A stretch of 64,000 nucleotides of DNA from Pararhizobium sp. (GCA_030655075.1 JAURWE010000055.1:62001-126000); one strand, 5' to 3'; numbered from the stretch's first letter, positions 36,428 to 45,719 are shown. Numbers and translations: made by a program. Notes: generated by a model from the letters alone, not told the origin.

Positions 36428-37444
36428 ATGACAGATACAGTCCGGCTCTCCATGGCCGAGGTCCGCGACCTCAGCCTTCGTATCCTCAGCAATGCCGGTC
36501 TTTCCGACGCCCAAGCCGAAGCGATGACCCGGGTCATCGCCGCCGGGCAGCGCGACGAATGCCATTCGCACGGACTCTACCGGCTGATGGGCTGTGCCCG
36601 CTCGGTCAAGGAGGGCAAGGTTGATCCGGTTTCCGTGCCCGAAATCCATGACCCCGCCCCCGGAATCGTCAAGGTCGATGCCAAATTCGGCTTCTCGCCG
36701 CTCGCCTTCGAGATGGGCCTGCCTATCCTCAAGGAAAAGGCCCGCAAGCAAGGCATTGCCGCCTTGGCGATCAACAATTGCTTTCATTTCTCCGCGCTCT
36801 GGCCGGAGGTCGAGCAACTGGGCAATGACGGTCTTGCCGGACTGGCGATGACGCCGAGCCACAGCTGGGTGGCGCCGGCCGGCGGCACGCAGCCGGTGTT
36901 CGGCACCAACCCGATCGCCTTTGCCTGGCCGCGGCCGGACAGCGTTCCCTTCGTCTTCGATTTTGCCACCAGCGCCACGGCACGCGGCGAGATCGAGTTG
37001 CACCGCCGCTCGGGCCAGCCGATCCCGCTCGGCTGGGCGGTTGATGCCGAGGGAAAGCCGACCACCGACGCGACCGAGGCCCTTGCCGGTGCGATGCTGA
37101 CCTTCGGCGGCCACAAGGGCTCAGCCCTCTCGGCCATGGTCGAGCTTTTGGCCGGTCCGCTGATCGGCGACATGACCAGCGCGGAATCGATGGCGTTCGA
37201 TGCCGGTGCCGGTGTTGCCCCCTGCCATGGCGAGCTGATCATTGCGCTCGACCCGGCGTCCTTCCTCGGCGCCGCCGTGGCGCAGAACCTGACCCGCGCC
37301 GAAGCGCTGTTCGAAGGGATTACCAGTCAGGGCGCCCGCCTGCCCTCGCAGCGGCGCTACGACGCCCGCCTTCGCAGCGACCGGGACGGCGTTTCCATTC
37401 CGGCCAAACTTTACGAAGACCTGCAGGCTTACCTGCCGGCCTGA
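36428..37444 (+). CDS. Malate/L-lactate dehydrogenase-type imine reductase (pyrroline-2-carboxylate reductase-like)
   Basis: 338 residues of the Ldh_2 fold: LRILSNAGLSDAQAEAMTRVI, ECHSHGLYRLMG with the catalytic His, NNCFHFSALWPEVEQL, FGTNPIAFAWPR and GGHKGSALSAMVELLAGPL. The NNCFHFSALWPE variant and the short C-terminus recall the delta1-pyrroline/piperideine-2-carboxylate reductases. This enzyme would turn the pyrroline-2-carboxylate released by a t3Hyp dehydratase into L-proline. That matches the dehydratase-like residues of the racemase-family gene in the same cluster. Malate or ureidoglycolate dehydrogenase is a less likely alternative. Confidence 0.85.
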   Translation: MTDTVRLSMAEVRDLSLRILSNAGLSDAQAEAMTRVIAAGQRDECHSHGLYRLMGCARSVKEGKVDPVSVPEIHDPAPGIVKVDAKFGFSPLAFEMGLPILKEKARKQGIAALAINNCFHFSALWPEVEQLGNDGLAGLAMTPSHSWVAPAGGTQPVFGTNPIAFAWPRPDSVPFVFDFATSATARGEIELHRRSGQPIPLGWAVDAEGKPTTDATEALAGAMLTFGGHKGSALSAMVELLAGPLIGDMTSAESMAFDAGAGVAPCHGELIIALDPASFLGAAVAQNLTRAEALFEGITSQGARLPSQRRYDARLRSDRDGVSIPAKLYEDLQAYLPA

Positions 37445-37445
37445 A

Positions 37446-37874
37446 TCAGCCGGAGACAGTGAGGTCGAAAGCCGAATTGCCGCGCAGCGTGTTGCTGACG
37501 GTGCAGATCTGGTTTTCGGCAGCATCCGTGATCCGGTGACGGGTCTCGTCATCGAGATCGCCGCGAATGCTGAGCCTGATCTGAAAGCTCTCGATGCGGG
37601 AAATGTCGCCGTCGGCCTTGGTGCCGGTCACCTCGCAGGTCACCTCTTCGAGCTTTTCGAGCAAACCCATCTGGCTTGCGGCCATGCGGGCGCTGAGCAC
37701 GAGGCAGCCGGCGAGCGAGGCGTAGAGCAGATCGAGCGGACTGAAACCCTCCTGCGATGGCGCCGTCACCAGATCGAGATGGCCGCCGGTGACGGAGGTG
37801 ACATGGGGAAGGCCGGTGCGCCCGAGCGATGCCGTCGCGCCGGTTGGCCGAAGCCTGAATTTGCTTTCGCTCAT
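37446..37874 (-). CDS. OsmC/Ohr family protein
   Basis: 142 residues from ATG at 37874. It has LYASLAGCLVLSARMAASQMG with the first redox Cys (about residue 59) and AENQICTVSNTLRG with the second (about 125), the usual OsmC pair for thiol-dependent reduction of organic peroxides. The gene follows the peptide-transporter ATPase by 13 bp and is the last of that operon, an uncommon place for an OsmC gene. It converges with the reductase, 1 bp between stops. Confidence 0.87.
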   Translation of the reverse strand: MSESKFRLRPTGATASLGRTGLPHVTSVTGGHLDLVTAPSQEGFSPLDLLYASLAGCLVLSARMAASQMGLLEKLEEVTCEVTGTKADGDISRIESFQIRLSIRGDLDDETRHRITDAAENQICTVSNTLRGNSAFDLTVSG

Positions 37875-37887
37875 GCGATCAACTCTT

Positions 37888-38649
37888 TCAAACCGGGACC
37901 GCTTCTCGCGAAAACCCCTTGCTCGCGACCATGAGATTGCGCGTGTAGTCCTGTGAGATATTCCCGGCCACCAGATCATTGGCAGTCAGTTTCTCGACGA
38001 CGCGGCCGTTCTTCATCACCGCCAGGCGCTCGCACATATGGGTGATCACGCCGAGATCGTGGCTGACCATGATGAAGGTCAGGCCCCGGTCGCGGCGGAC
38101 TTTTTCCAAGAGATTGAGCACTTCGGCCTGCACGGAGGCATCGAGCGCCGAGGTCGGCTCATCGAGCAGCAGCACGGATGGTTCGACGATCAGCGCCCGG
38201 GCAATGGCGACGCGCTGGCGCTGGCCGCCGGAGAGCTGATGCGGATAGCGGAAGCGGAAGCCGGAGCCAAGACCGACCTCGTCCAGCGCCGTCTGGATGC
38301 GTTTTTCCTCGTTACCGATGCCATGAACCGCCAGCGGCTCCAGCAATTGCCGGTCGACCGTCTGGCGCGGATGCAGCGATCCGTAGGGATCCTGAAAGAC
38401 CATCTGCACCTGGCGGAAGAACGCCTTGCTGCGGCTGCGGCCCGCGATCGTGTTTCCTTCGACGAGCATGCTGCCGCCACTAACCGGGGCAAGGCCCACC
38501 AGTGCCCGCAGAAGCGTCGATTTGCCGGAGCCGGACTCGCCGACCAGGCCGTAAGATTCCCCCGAAGTCACGGATATGCTGACGTCGTCCAGCGCCATAT
38601 GGCCGTGATAATCGACCGACAGCCCGTTGATCCCGATCGCCTCCGTCAC
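37888..38649 (-). CDS. Peptide-type ABC transporter ATP-binding protein (DppF/OppF)
   Basis: 253 residues from GTG at 38649, which overlaps the upstream stop as GTGA like the other junctions in this operon; GTG at 38658 is an alternative. Walker A GESGSGKST, MVFQDPYGSLHPRQTV (OppF/DppF hallmark), LSGGQRQRVAIARALI and LLLDEPTSALDASVQAEVLNLL. The C-terminal oligopeptide extension is short. Works with the DppD-type ATPase upstream. Confidence 0.9.
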   Translation of the reverse strand: MTEAIGINGLSVDYHGHMALDDVSISVTSGESYGLVGESGSGKSTLLRALVGLAPVSGGSMLVEGNTIAGRSRSKAFFRQVQMVFQDPYGSLHPRQTVDRQLLEPLAVHGIGNEEKRIQTALDEVGLGSGFRFRYPHQLSGGQRQRVAIARALIVEPSVLLLDEPTSALDASVQAEVLNLLEKVRRDRGLTFIMVSHDLGVITHMCERLAVMKNGRVVEKLTANDLVAGNISQDYTRNLMVASKGFSREAVPV

Positions 38650-39479
38650 AGGGCCCACTCCGGCTTGCGCTCCAGAACCGGCAGCGGATGCCTGTTGGTT
38701 CCGATCGAGGGCATGCAGTTGAGCAGGCCTTGCGTATAGGGGTGCTGGGCGTTCGACAGGTCGGAGGCTTTCAGCTCTTCGACGATCTTGCCGGCATACA
38801 TGACGAGGACCCGGTCGCAGAAGGACGAGACCAGCCGCAGGTCGTGCGAGACGAAGACCAGCCCCATGCCGCGATCGCTGACGAGGCGGTCGAGAATGCC
38901 GAGCACCTCCAACTGGACTGTCACATCGAGTGCCGAGGTCGGCTCGTCGGCAATGAGCAGGTCGGGCTCGGAAATCAGCATCATGGCGATCATCGCCCGC
39001 TGGCCCATGCCGCCGGAGACTTCGTGCGGATAGAGATCGAAGACGCGGCCGGGATCGTGGATTTGCACCGCCTCCAGCATCGCCATCGTCCGGTCGCGGG
39101 CCTCCGCCTTGCTGGCCTTGCGGTGCGTGCGCAGCGTTTCGGCGATCTGGCGGCCGATGCTCATGACCGGGTTGAGCGAATATTTCGGGTCCTGCAGGAT
39201 CATGGCGATCCGGTCGCCGCGCAGTTCACGGCGCACTTTCGGCGTGGCGGTCAGAAGATCGATGCCGTCGAAATTCAACTGGGCGGCCGATATTTCCGCA
39301 TGCGGCGGCGTCAGCCCCATGATGGCGCGGCCGGTCTGGGATTTGCCGGAGCCGCTTTCGCCGACGATGCCGAGGCGCTCGTGGCCCAGCGTGAAAGACA
39401 CGCCGCGCACCGCTTCGACCCGGCCGATGCGCGTCGGGAAGGTGACGCGCAGATCCTTGACGGTCAGAAGATCGTTCAT
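38646..39479 (-). CDS. Peptide-type ABC transporter ATP-binding protein (DppD/OppD)
   Basis: 277 residues. GESGSGKSQTGRAIMGL Walker A (Gln follows GKS), MILQDPKYSLNPVMSIG, EVSGGMGQRAMIAMMLI signature variant and LLIADEPTSALDVTVQLEVL Walker B. Signature GMGQR rather than GQRQR is tolerated in DppD proteins. ATG at 39479 overlaps dppC by 4 bp. Confidence 0.92.
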   Translation of the reverse strand: MNDLLTVKDLRVTFPTRIGRVEAVRGVSFTLGHERLGIVGESGSGKSQTGRAIMGLTPPHAEISAAQLNFDGIDLLTATPKVRRELRGDRIAMILQDPKYSLNPVMSIGRQIAETLRTHRKASKAEARDRTMAMLEAVQIHDPGRVFDLYPHEVSGGMGQRAMIAMMLISEPDLLIADEPTSALDVTVQLEVLGILDRLVSDRGMGLVFVSHDLRLVSSFCDRVLVMYAGKIVEELKASDLSNAQHPYTQGLLNCMPSIGTNRHPLPVLERKPEWAL

Positions 39480-40405
39480 TGGCCACTCTCCTTCGGGTCA
39501 AGCGCATCGCGCAATCCGTCACCGAGAAAATTGAAGCCGAGGCTGACGATGAGAATGGCGACGCCGGGCATGGTGGCCACCCACCACTGATCGAGGATGA
39601 AGCGGCGGCCCGATGCGATCATGGCGCCCCATTCCGGCAGCGGCGGCTGTGCGCCGAGCCCAAGAAACCCGAGACCGGCGGCAGTCAGGATGATGCCCGC
39701 CATATCGAGCGTGACGCGGACGATCAGCGAGGAGATGCACATGGGCATGACATGGCGCAGCACGATGCGAAACGGCGAGGCGCCCATCAATTGCACGGCG
39801 GCAATATAATCGGAGTTTCGCAAGGCCAGCGTTTCGGCCCGGGCGATGCGGGCATAGGGCGGCCAGGAGGTGATGGCGATGGCGATGATGGCGTTCTGGA
39901 TGCCGGGGCCGAGCGCAGCGACGAAGGCCAGTGCCAGAACCAGCTTGGGGAAGGCGAGAAAGATATCGGTGATGCGCATCAGCACGGCATCGACCCAGCC
40001 GCCGGCATATCCCGACACAGTTCCGACGATGAGGCCGACCGGTGCGGCAATGATCGCCACCAGCACGACGACCAGCAGCGTCAGCCGCGAGCCGTAGAGA
40101 AGCCGAGAGAGAATATCGCGGCCCTGATCGTCGGTGCCGAGGATATAACCCTCGGTGCCGGGCGGCATCAGCCTTGCGCCGGCCAGATTGCCGATGACCG
40201 GATTGTAGGGCGACAGCACGCCGGCGAAGGCGGCGACAAACAGGAGGGCGGCGATGATGATGAGGCCGATCACCGCCAGCCGATTGGCGCAGAAGCGCCG
40301 CCAGGTCATGTAGGCGCGGCCAAGGCGGGCCTGAAGGCGCGACTGAGGCCTGTCGGACAGAAGCCATTCGCGCCGTGTCATCGGTCTTGCGGCAAGATCG
40401 CTCAT
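39476..40405 (-). CDS. Peptide-type ABC transporter permease (DppC/OppC)
   Basis: 309 residues: N-terminal cytoplasmic tail, then six spans. GTDDQGRDILSRLLYGSRLTL (about 96-116) is the OppC-type hallmark, and RAETLALRNSDYIAAVQLMGASPFRI contains the EAA loop. Start overlaps dppB by 4 bp (ATGA). Pairs with the DppB-type permease. Confidence 0.93.
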   Translation of the reverse strand: MSDLAARPMTRREWLLSDRPQSRLQARLGRAYMTWRRFCANRLAVIGLIIIAALLFVAAFAGVLSPYNPVIGNLAGARLMPPGTEGYILGTDDQGRDILSRLLYGSRLTLLVVVLVAIIAAPVGLIVGTVSGYAGGWVDAVLMRITDIFLAFPKLVLALAFVAALGPGIQNAIIAIAITSWPPYARIARAETLALRNSDYIAAVQLMGASPFRIVLRHVMPMCISSLIVRVTLDMAGIILTAAGLGFLGLGAQPPLPEWGAMIASGRRFILDQWWVATMPGVAILIVSLGFNFLGDGLRDALDPKESGQ

Positions 40406-41469
40406 CGGGCGCGCGTCCTTGGATCCAGGGTGCGGTAGAGAAGATCGGACAGGAGATTGATGCCGATGAAGACCGCGCCGATGACAAGCGTTCCACCCAG
40501 CACGGCGTTCATGTCGGCATTCTGCAGGGAATTGGTGATGTAGAGGCCGAGCCCCGGCCAGGCAAAGACCGTCTCGGTCAGGACCGAGCCTTCCAGCAGA
40601 CCTGCATAGGAGAGCGCGATGACGGTGACCAGCGGCACGGCGGCGTTGCGCAGCGCATGGGCCCAGATGATCCGGGTTTCCGTCAGGCCCTTGGCGCGGG
40701 CGGCGACGATATATTCCTGACTCAGTTCATTGAGCATGAAGTTGCGCGTCATGCGGCTGATGTAGGCAAGCGAGAAATAGCCGAGCAGAGAGGCCGGCAG
40801 GATGATGTGGCGAAAAACATCCCAGAGCACGTCCCACTGCCGCTGCCAGAGGGCGTCGAGCAGGTAGAAGCCGGTGATCGGCGTGAAGGTGTATTCGTAG
40901 ACGATGTCGATGCGGCCGGGAAAGGCAACCCAGCGAAGCTTGGCATAGAAGAACACCAGCGACAGCAGCGCCAGCCAGAAGATCGGCACCGAATAGCCGA
41001 TAAGCCCGATGATGCGCACGACCTGATCGGCAAACGAGTTGCGCTTGACGGCGGCGAGAACACCGAGCGGAATGCCGAAGACGACGCCGATGATGGTGCC
41101 GAGTGTCGCAAGCTCGACGGTGGCCGGAAAAACCCGGCGGATGTCGCTCATCACCGGGTTTGTGGTCAGCACCGAAGTGCCGAAATTGCCGGTGAGCGCG
41201 TCGCGGACATAGATGAAGAACTGGTGGTAGAGCGGCTTGTTGAAGCCCAGAAGTTCGCGCGTGCGCTCGACCACATGGGCCGGGGCACGGTCCCCGAGAA
41301 TGGCGAGGACGGGATCGATCGGGATGACCCGGCCGATGAAGAAGGTCACCGCCAGGAGACCGAAATAGGTGGTGACGGTGATGACGAGGAAGCTCAGCAG
41401 GCTTTTCGCCAGACCGTTGGCGCGGGCGCGTCTGCGCCCGGCCAGTTGGGTTGTTTCAGGCAGGGTCAC
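40402..41469 (-). CDS. Peptide-type ABC transporter permease (DppB/OppB)
   Basis: 355 residues from GTG at 41469, 15 bp after the binding-protein stop. TERTRELLGFNKPLYHQF-like periplasmic loop, GNFGTSVLTTNPV, and the EAA loop YIVAARAKGLTETRIIWAHALRNA (about 248-271) identify DppB/OppB. Slightly longer than the usual 310-340 because of the insert around residues 185-215 (YEYTFTPITGFYLLDALW). Confidence 0.92.
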   Translation of the reverse strand: MTLPETTQLAGRRRARANGLAKSLLSFLVITVTTYFGLLAVTFFIGRVIPIDPVLAILGDRAPAHVVERTRELLGFNKPLYHQFFIYVRDALTGNFGTSVLTTNPVMSDIRRVFPATVELATLGTIIGVVFGIPLGVLAAVKRNSFADQVVRIIGLIGYSVPIFWLALLSLVFFYAKLRWVAFPGRIDIVYEYTFTPITGFYLLDALWQRQWDVLWDVFRHIILPASLLGYFSLAYISRMTRNFMLNELSQEYIVAARAKGLTETRIIWAHALRNAAVPLVTVIALSYAGLLEGSVLTETVFAWPGLGLYITNSLQNADMNAVLGGTLVIGAVFIGINLLSDLLYRTLDPRTRAR

Positions 41470-41484
41470 CGGTCTGTATCCGGC

Positions 41485-43128
41485 CTATTCCTTCGAGATG
41501 GTGAAGACATAGTTGGTGTCGAAGCTTGGGCCGAGCTTGAAGCCCTTCAGATTGCTGGCATAGCCGGCCACTTCGGTTTGCTGGAAGATGAGAACGAAGG
41601 GGCTCTTTTCCAGCACCTTCTTCTGCAGGTCCTTGTAGAGATCGGCACGCTTGGTGGCGTCACGCTCAAGCAGCGCCGCCTTGCTTTGATCCGTCCATTC
41701 CTTCGGCACCTCCCAGGCGTTGCGCCAGGCGAGCGTCTTGTTCTTGCCTTCGTCGGAATTGTCAGGATTGACCGTGAAGGTCTCGGCATTGGAGTTCGGA
41801 TCGAAATAATCCTGGCCCCACTGGCCGATGTAGATGTCATGGGTGCGGGCACGGTACTTGGTTAGCGTCTGCTTACCATCTCCGGGAATGATCTCCATCT
41901 TGACGCCGGCCTGAGCAAGCGTCTGCTGGATGGATTCGGCCACACCCGTCACCGGCTGCGTGTTGCGCACATCCATGGTCACCGAGAAACCATCGGCAAG
42001 ACCGGCTTTGGCCAAGAGTTCCTTGGCCTTGGCGACATCGAGCTTATAGGGGTTTTCCGCGAGTTCGCCCAGAACGCCCTTCGGCAGGAAGGTCTGATGG
42101 ATCTCGCCGATGCCCTTGATCAGGGTCGAACCGATCGCGTCGTAGTCGATCAGGTACTTGAAGGCTTCGGCCACTTCGGGCTTGGCCAGGTTCGGGTTCT
42201 TCTGGTTGAGGCTGATGTAATAGACGGTGCCCTTCGGCGCGCTGGTGGTCTTCAGCGCGGTGTTCTTGGTCACGGCCTCGAGATCGTTCGGCTCCAGATT
42301 GCGGGCGATGTCGATGTCGCCGGCTTCCAGCGCCAGGCGCTGGCCGGAGCTTTCCTTCATGTAGCGGTAGATGACGCGGGCAAGCGCCGGCTTTTCACCG
42401 TAATAATTGTCGTTGCGCTCCAGCACCACGACTTCGTTGGCGCGCCATTCGCGCATCTTGAACGCGCCAGAACCGGCATAGCCGGTCTTCAGCCAGGCAT
42501 TGCCGAAATCATTGTCGTATTTGTATTCGGCCGTCGGCGGCGCCGAGACAACGTTTGCGGCGACGAGCTTCTTGTCGACCACAGCACCGACGGTTGCCGT
42601 CAGGCAGTTGAGGACGAAACTCGGCGCGTAGGACTTGTCGACGGTGAAAACGAAGGTGTTCGGATCGGCGGCCTTGGCCTTTTCGGTGACATTGTCGCCG
42701 GTCAGACCGAACTGGGTGAGGATGAAGGCGGGGCTCTTGTCGAGCTTGACGACGCGCTCGAAGGAATAGGCGACGTCTTCGGCCGTGACCGGATTGCCGG
42801 AGGCGAATTTCAGATTGGGCTTCAGCTTGAACGTATAGGTCAGGCCATCGTCGGACACGGTCCAGCTTTCAGCCAGATCGCCAACGATCTTCGACGTGTC
42901 GTTGAGATCGAGGCGGACGAGATAGCTGTAGGTGTTGGAGGTGATCTCGGCGGTCGAAAGCTCGAATGCCTCGCCCGGATCCATGGTGATGATATCGTCG
43001 ATGGCGAAACCTTCGACCAGCGTATCAGCCGGTGTGACCGCGAAAGCCGGAGCGTTTGCCGCCATGATCATGGCGATTGCTGCCGTTGCCGTCAGAACTT
43101 TGAAGTGCCGGTTGAGTGTCGTGATCAT
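41485..43128 (-). CDS. Family 5 extracellular substrate-binding protein (peptide type)
   Basis: 547 residues with signal peptide (core TATAAIAMIMAANAPAFA, cleavage about 30). SBP_bac_5 features: EAFELSTAEITSNTYSYL, LAESWTVSDDGLTYTFKLKPNLKFASGNPVTAEDVAYSFERVV (split), and YISLNQKNPNLAKPEVAEAF. Ligands of this family range from di-/oligopeptides to opines, amino-acid derivatives and sugars. It is the first gene of the operon SBP-B-C-D-F-OsmC. The M20, M24 and aminotransferase genes lie just upstream on the same strand (214-bp gap), and would act on the imported compound. Confidence 0.92.
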   Translation of the reverse strand: MITTLNRHFKVLTATAAIAMIMAANAPAFAVTPADTLVEGFAIDDIITMDPGEAFELSTAEITSNTYSYLVRLDLNDTSKIVGDLAESWTVSDDGLTYTFKLKPNLKFASGNPVTAEDVAYSFERVVKLDKSPAFILTQFGLTGDNVTEKAKAADPNTFVFTVDKSYAPSFVLNCLTATVGAVVDKKLVAANVVSAPPTAEYKYDNDFGNAWLKTGYAGSGAFKMREWRANEVVVLERNDNYYGEKPALARVIYRYMKESSGQRLALEAGDIDIARNLEPNDLEAVTKNTALKTTSAPKGTVYYISLNQKNPNLAKPEVAEAFKYLIDYDAIGSTLIKGIGEIHQTFLPKGVLGELAENPYKLDVAKAKELLAKAGLADGFSVTMDVRNTQPVTGVAESIQQTLAQAGVKMEIIPGDGKQTLTKYRARTHDIYIGQWGQDYFDPNSNAETFTVNPDNSDEGKNKTLAWRNAWEVPKEWTDQSKAALLERDATKRADLYKDLQKKVLEKSPFVLIFQQTEVAGYASNLKGFKLGPSFDTNYVFTISKE

Positions 43129-43342
43129 CCTATTCCCCTATCGGCCCCGTGCGGGCGCTCTTCATGGTTGGAGGCTCCAGGAGCCGCTCATGTACTAACA
43201 ACTCTGCGGTTACCTGCAGGTCGCATCTGGAAAACAGGGGTAGACTAACCAGCACTTTGCCCGGCGGCAATCCCATTCCGGTTGCGCTGCACGCGCGCCG
43301 TTTACATTCATGTTCACTCACATAGCGCCCGGCAAAACGGCC

Positions 43343-44551
43343 TCAATCGGCCCGGCGCAAAAAGTTGGTCGCCATGTTCACCAGCACGGTGGCGCCCATG
43401 GCAAGGGCTGCTTCATCGACCCGGAATTTGGGATGGTGCAGCGGATAGACCGCGCCCGCATTCTCGTTGCGGATGCCGAGGCGGAAATAGACAGACGGTC
43501 TCTTTTCACTGTAGAAGCCGAAATCGTCCGCCGCCGTCCAACCGGGCGCATTGAGCAGGCTTTCCGGCCCGAAGGTGCCGGTGACGCTGTCCCCCAGCAA
43601 TCTGGTCATCTCGGGATCGTTGACCACGGGCGGCTCACCCCGCACCAGCGTGAATTCGACCGTAGCGCGGTGGCTGGCGGCAACGCCGTCGAGAACTTCG
43701 CGGACGCGCCTTTGCACCCTCTGGCGGGTGGCCTCGCTGCCGCTGCGGATAGTGCCTTTGAAATGAACACGGTCGGCGATGACATTGTAGGCGCCGCCGC
43801 CGCTGATGCCGGTGACGGAAACAACCACGGGATCGTAAGGATCGATCTCGCGGGCGACGATCTTCTGCAGTTCCGACACCATCGAACAGGCAACGGCAAT
43901 CGCATCGACGCCTTCGGACGGTTTGGCCGCATGGGCCGAAACGCCGCCGACGGTGACATCGAAAATATCCGACGCCAGCGTGTAGGGACCGCTCGCCACG
44001 GCGATGAGCCCGGTCGGCGTATAGGGATCGACATGAATGCCGACGGCCGCATCGACATCGTCGAGCAGGCCTTCCTCGACGACCCGGCGCCCGCCGAGCG
44101 GCTCGGCCTCCTCGGCCGGCTGGAAGATCAGCCGCACGGTGCCGCCAAAACTCTCCCTGATATTGTACAGGGACACTGCTGTGGCAAAGACCATGGCGGT
44201 GTGGGCGTCGTGGCCGCAGGCGTGCATGACGCCGGGATTTTGCGAGGCAAATTCGACGCCGGAGTCTTCCGCGATCGGCAGCGCGTCGATATCGGCACGA
44301 ATGGCGATCTTGCGATTGGATTTCGCCGCCGTGCCAACGATGTCCACCGCCAGCCCATAGCCGGCGACATCGCGGACGGTGTCCAAACCCGCCGCCACCA
44401 GCGCCGCACTGATGTAGGCCTGCGTGCGCGCCTCCTCGTTGGAGAGCTCCGGATTTTGGTGCAGATGGCGGCGCATCTCGATCATGCGCGTCAGAAGCGC
44501 CGCATCGATTGCCGTTCCGCCGATCTGGGCCGGGATCTCAGGCTTTGACAT
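43343..44551 (-). CDS. M20-family amidohydrolase
   Basis: 402 residues. Metal and catalytic motifs: ADIDALPI (73-80), MHACGHDAHTAM (about 107-118), FQPAEEAEPLGGRRV (about 139) and LHHPKFRVDE at the end. The dimerisation insert is present (SAHAAKPSEGVDAI). M20D enzymes remove acyl groups from amino acids or cleave small peptides. It overlaps the M24 gene by 14 bp. In ectoine catabolism the step after ring opening is deacetylation of an N-acetyl-diaminobutyrate, normally done by DoeB of another family; this gene could substitute for it (inference). The 214-bp gap downstream has only a small GGCTCC-A-GGAGCC dyad. Confidence 0.87.
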   Translation of the reverse strand: MSKPEIPAQIGGTAIDAALLTRMIEMRRHLHQNPELSNEEARTQAYISAALVAAGLDTVRDVAGYGLAVDIVGTAAKSNRKIAIRADIDALPIAEDSGVEFASQNPGVMHACGHDAHTAMVFATAVSLYNIRESFGGTVRLIFQPAEEAEPLGGRRVVEEGLLDDVDAAVGIHVDPYTPTGLIAVASGPYTLASDIFDVTVGGVSAHAAKPSEGVDAIAVACSMVSELQKIVAREIDPYDPVVVSVTGISGGGAYNVIADRVHFKGTIRSGSEATRQRVQRRVREVLDGVAASHRATVEFTLVRGEPPVVNDPEMTRLLGDSVTGTFGPESLLNAPGWTAADDFGFYSEKRPSVYFRLGIRNENAGAVYPLHHPKFRVDEAALAMGATVLVNMATNFLRRAD

Positions 44552-45719
44552 GGATCTCTCTTGGGAATTTCGTCAGCGTCTCGTTGCCGCCTTCAGTGAC
44601 GAGAATGGTTTCGCTGACCTCAATGCCCCAGCCGTCCATCCACATGCCGAGAATGCTGTGCAGCACATTGCCTGGCTTGAGGGTGGAGGTGTCGCCGGCA
44701 CGCAGGCTGATCGTGTGTTCGCCCCAGTCCGGCGGATAGGCAACGCCGATCGAATAGCCGATGCGCGACTCTTTTTTCAGGCCGTAGCGCTGGATGACGG
44801 CGCGCCAGGCGGCCTCGACATCTTCGGCGGCAATGCCGGGACGGATGCTCTGCAACACGGCGTCCATACCTTCAAGCACCGCCTTGGCCGTCTCGGACAC
44901 CTTCTGCGGCGTCTCTCCCAGTTGCATCGTGCGGGCAAGACCAGCGGTGTAGCGGCGGCAGACGCCGGCGAGTTCCAAGGCGATGGTTTCGTTTTTGCCG
45001 AAGCGGCGATCGCTCCACATGATGTGCGGCGCCGAGGCATTTTCGCCGCCGAGAATGGTGGCCGGAAGAGCGGTGATGTCACCGGCGAAATCCGGATTGC
45101 CGGCAACCTGAGCGCTTATGATCTGAGCAATCGCATCGCATTCGCGCACGCCCGGCTCGATCACCTCATAGGCCTTGGACACTGCGGCTTCGGCCAGCAG
45201 CGAAGCCTTGCGCAGATAGTCGATCTCGGCGCCCGACTTCACCGAGCGGACCCAGTTGACGATGAGGTCGCCATCGTGGAATTTTGCGTTCGGCAGCCCG
45301 GCCAGCAGGCGGGCATGTGCCTTTGGTGAATAGTAGTAGGCTTCAAGCTCGATACCGATATGGCGGCGGCTCCAGCCCTTTGCCGTGATCCATTCGGCGA
45401 TCCAGTCCATCGGATGGCAATCGGTATGCTGGACATAGGTTTCGGGAAACCCGACGACATTTTCCGGCTTCATCCAGGCGGTCAGCAGGCCACCGGCGGC
45501 GTCCATGGACCGGCCGATCCAGACCGGCTCGATCTCGTCTTCGACCGGCACCAGTACCGCTTGCGGCGTATAGAAAGACCAGCCGTCATAGCCGGTGATG
45601 TAGTGCTGGTTGGCGACGTCGTTGACGACAAGCAGTTCCAGGCCGCGTTCGCGCATGACCCGGCGGATGTTGGCAAGGCGTTGCTGGTATTCCGAAAGCT
45701 GGAAGGGCAGTTGCAGCAT
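44538..45719 (-). CDS. M24-family creatinase-type hydrolase, ectoine hydrolase (DoeA)-like
   Basis: 393 residues from ATG at 45719 (GGA six bases upstream; ATG at 45725 is alternative). N-terminal creatinase domain with ITGYDGWSFYTPQAVLVP, PETYVQHTDCHPMDWIAEW and HIGIELEAYYYSP; these match the DoeA/EutD group as I remember it. The C-terminal pita-bread domain has lost the aminopeptidase metal ligands (ELAGVCRRYTAGLARTM where metallo-enzymes have two Asp), as in creatinase, so a metal-free C-N hydrolase is expected. The neighbours (aminotransferase, Lrp regulator) also fit an ectoine-degradation-like pathway. Confidence 0.82.
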   Translation of the reverse strand: MLQLPFQLSEYQQRLANIRRVMRERGLELLVVNDVANQHYITGYDGWSFYTPQAVLVPVEDEIEPVWIGRSMDAAGGLLTAWMKPENVVGFPETYVQHTDCHPMDWIAEWITAKGWSRRHIGIELEAYYYSPKAHARLLAGLPNAKFHDGDLIVNWVRSVKSGAEIDYLRKASLLAEAAVSKAYEVIEPGVRECDAIAQIISAQVAGNPDFAGDITALPATILGGENASAPHIMWSDRRFGKNETIALELAGVCRRYTAGLARTMQLGETPQKVSETAKAVLEGMDAVLQSIRPGIAAEDVEAAWRAVIQRYGLKKESRIGYSIGVAYPPDWGEHTISLRAGDTSTLKPGNVLHSILGMWMDGWGIEVSETILVTEGGNETLTKFPREIHVKA

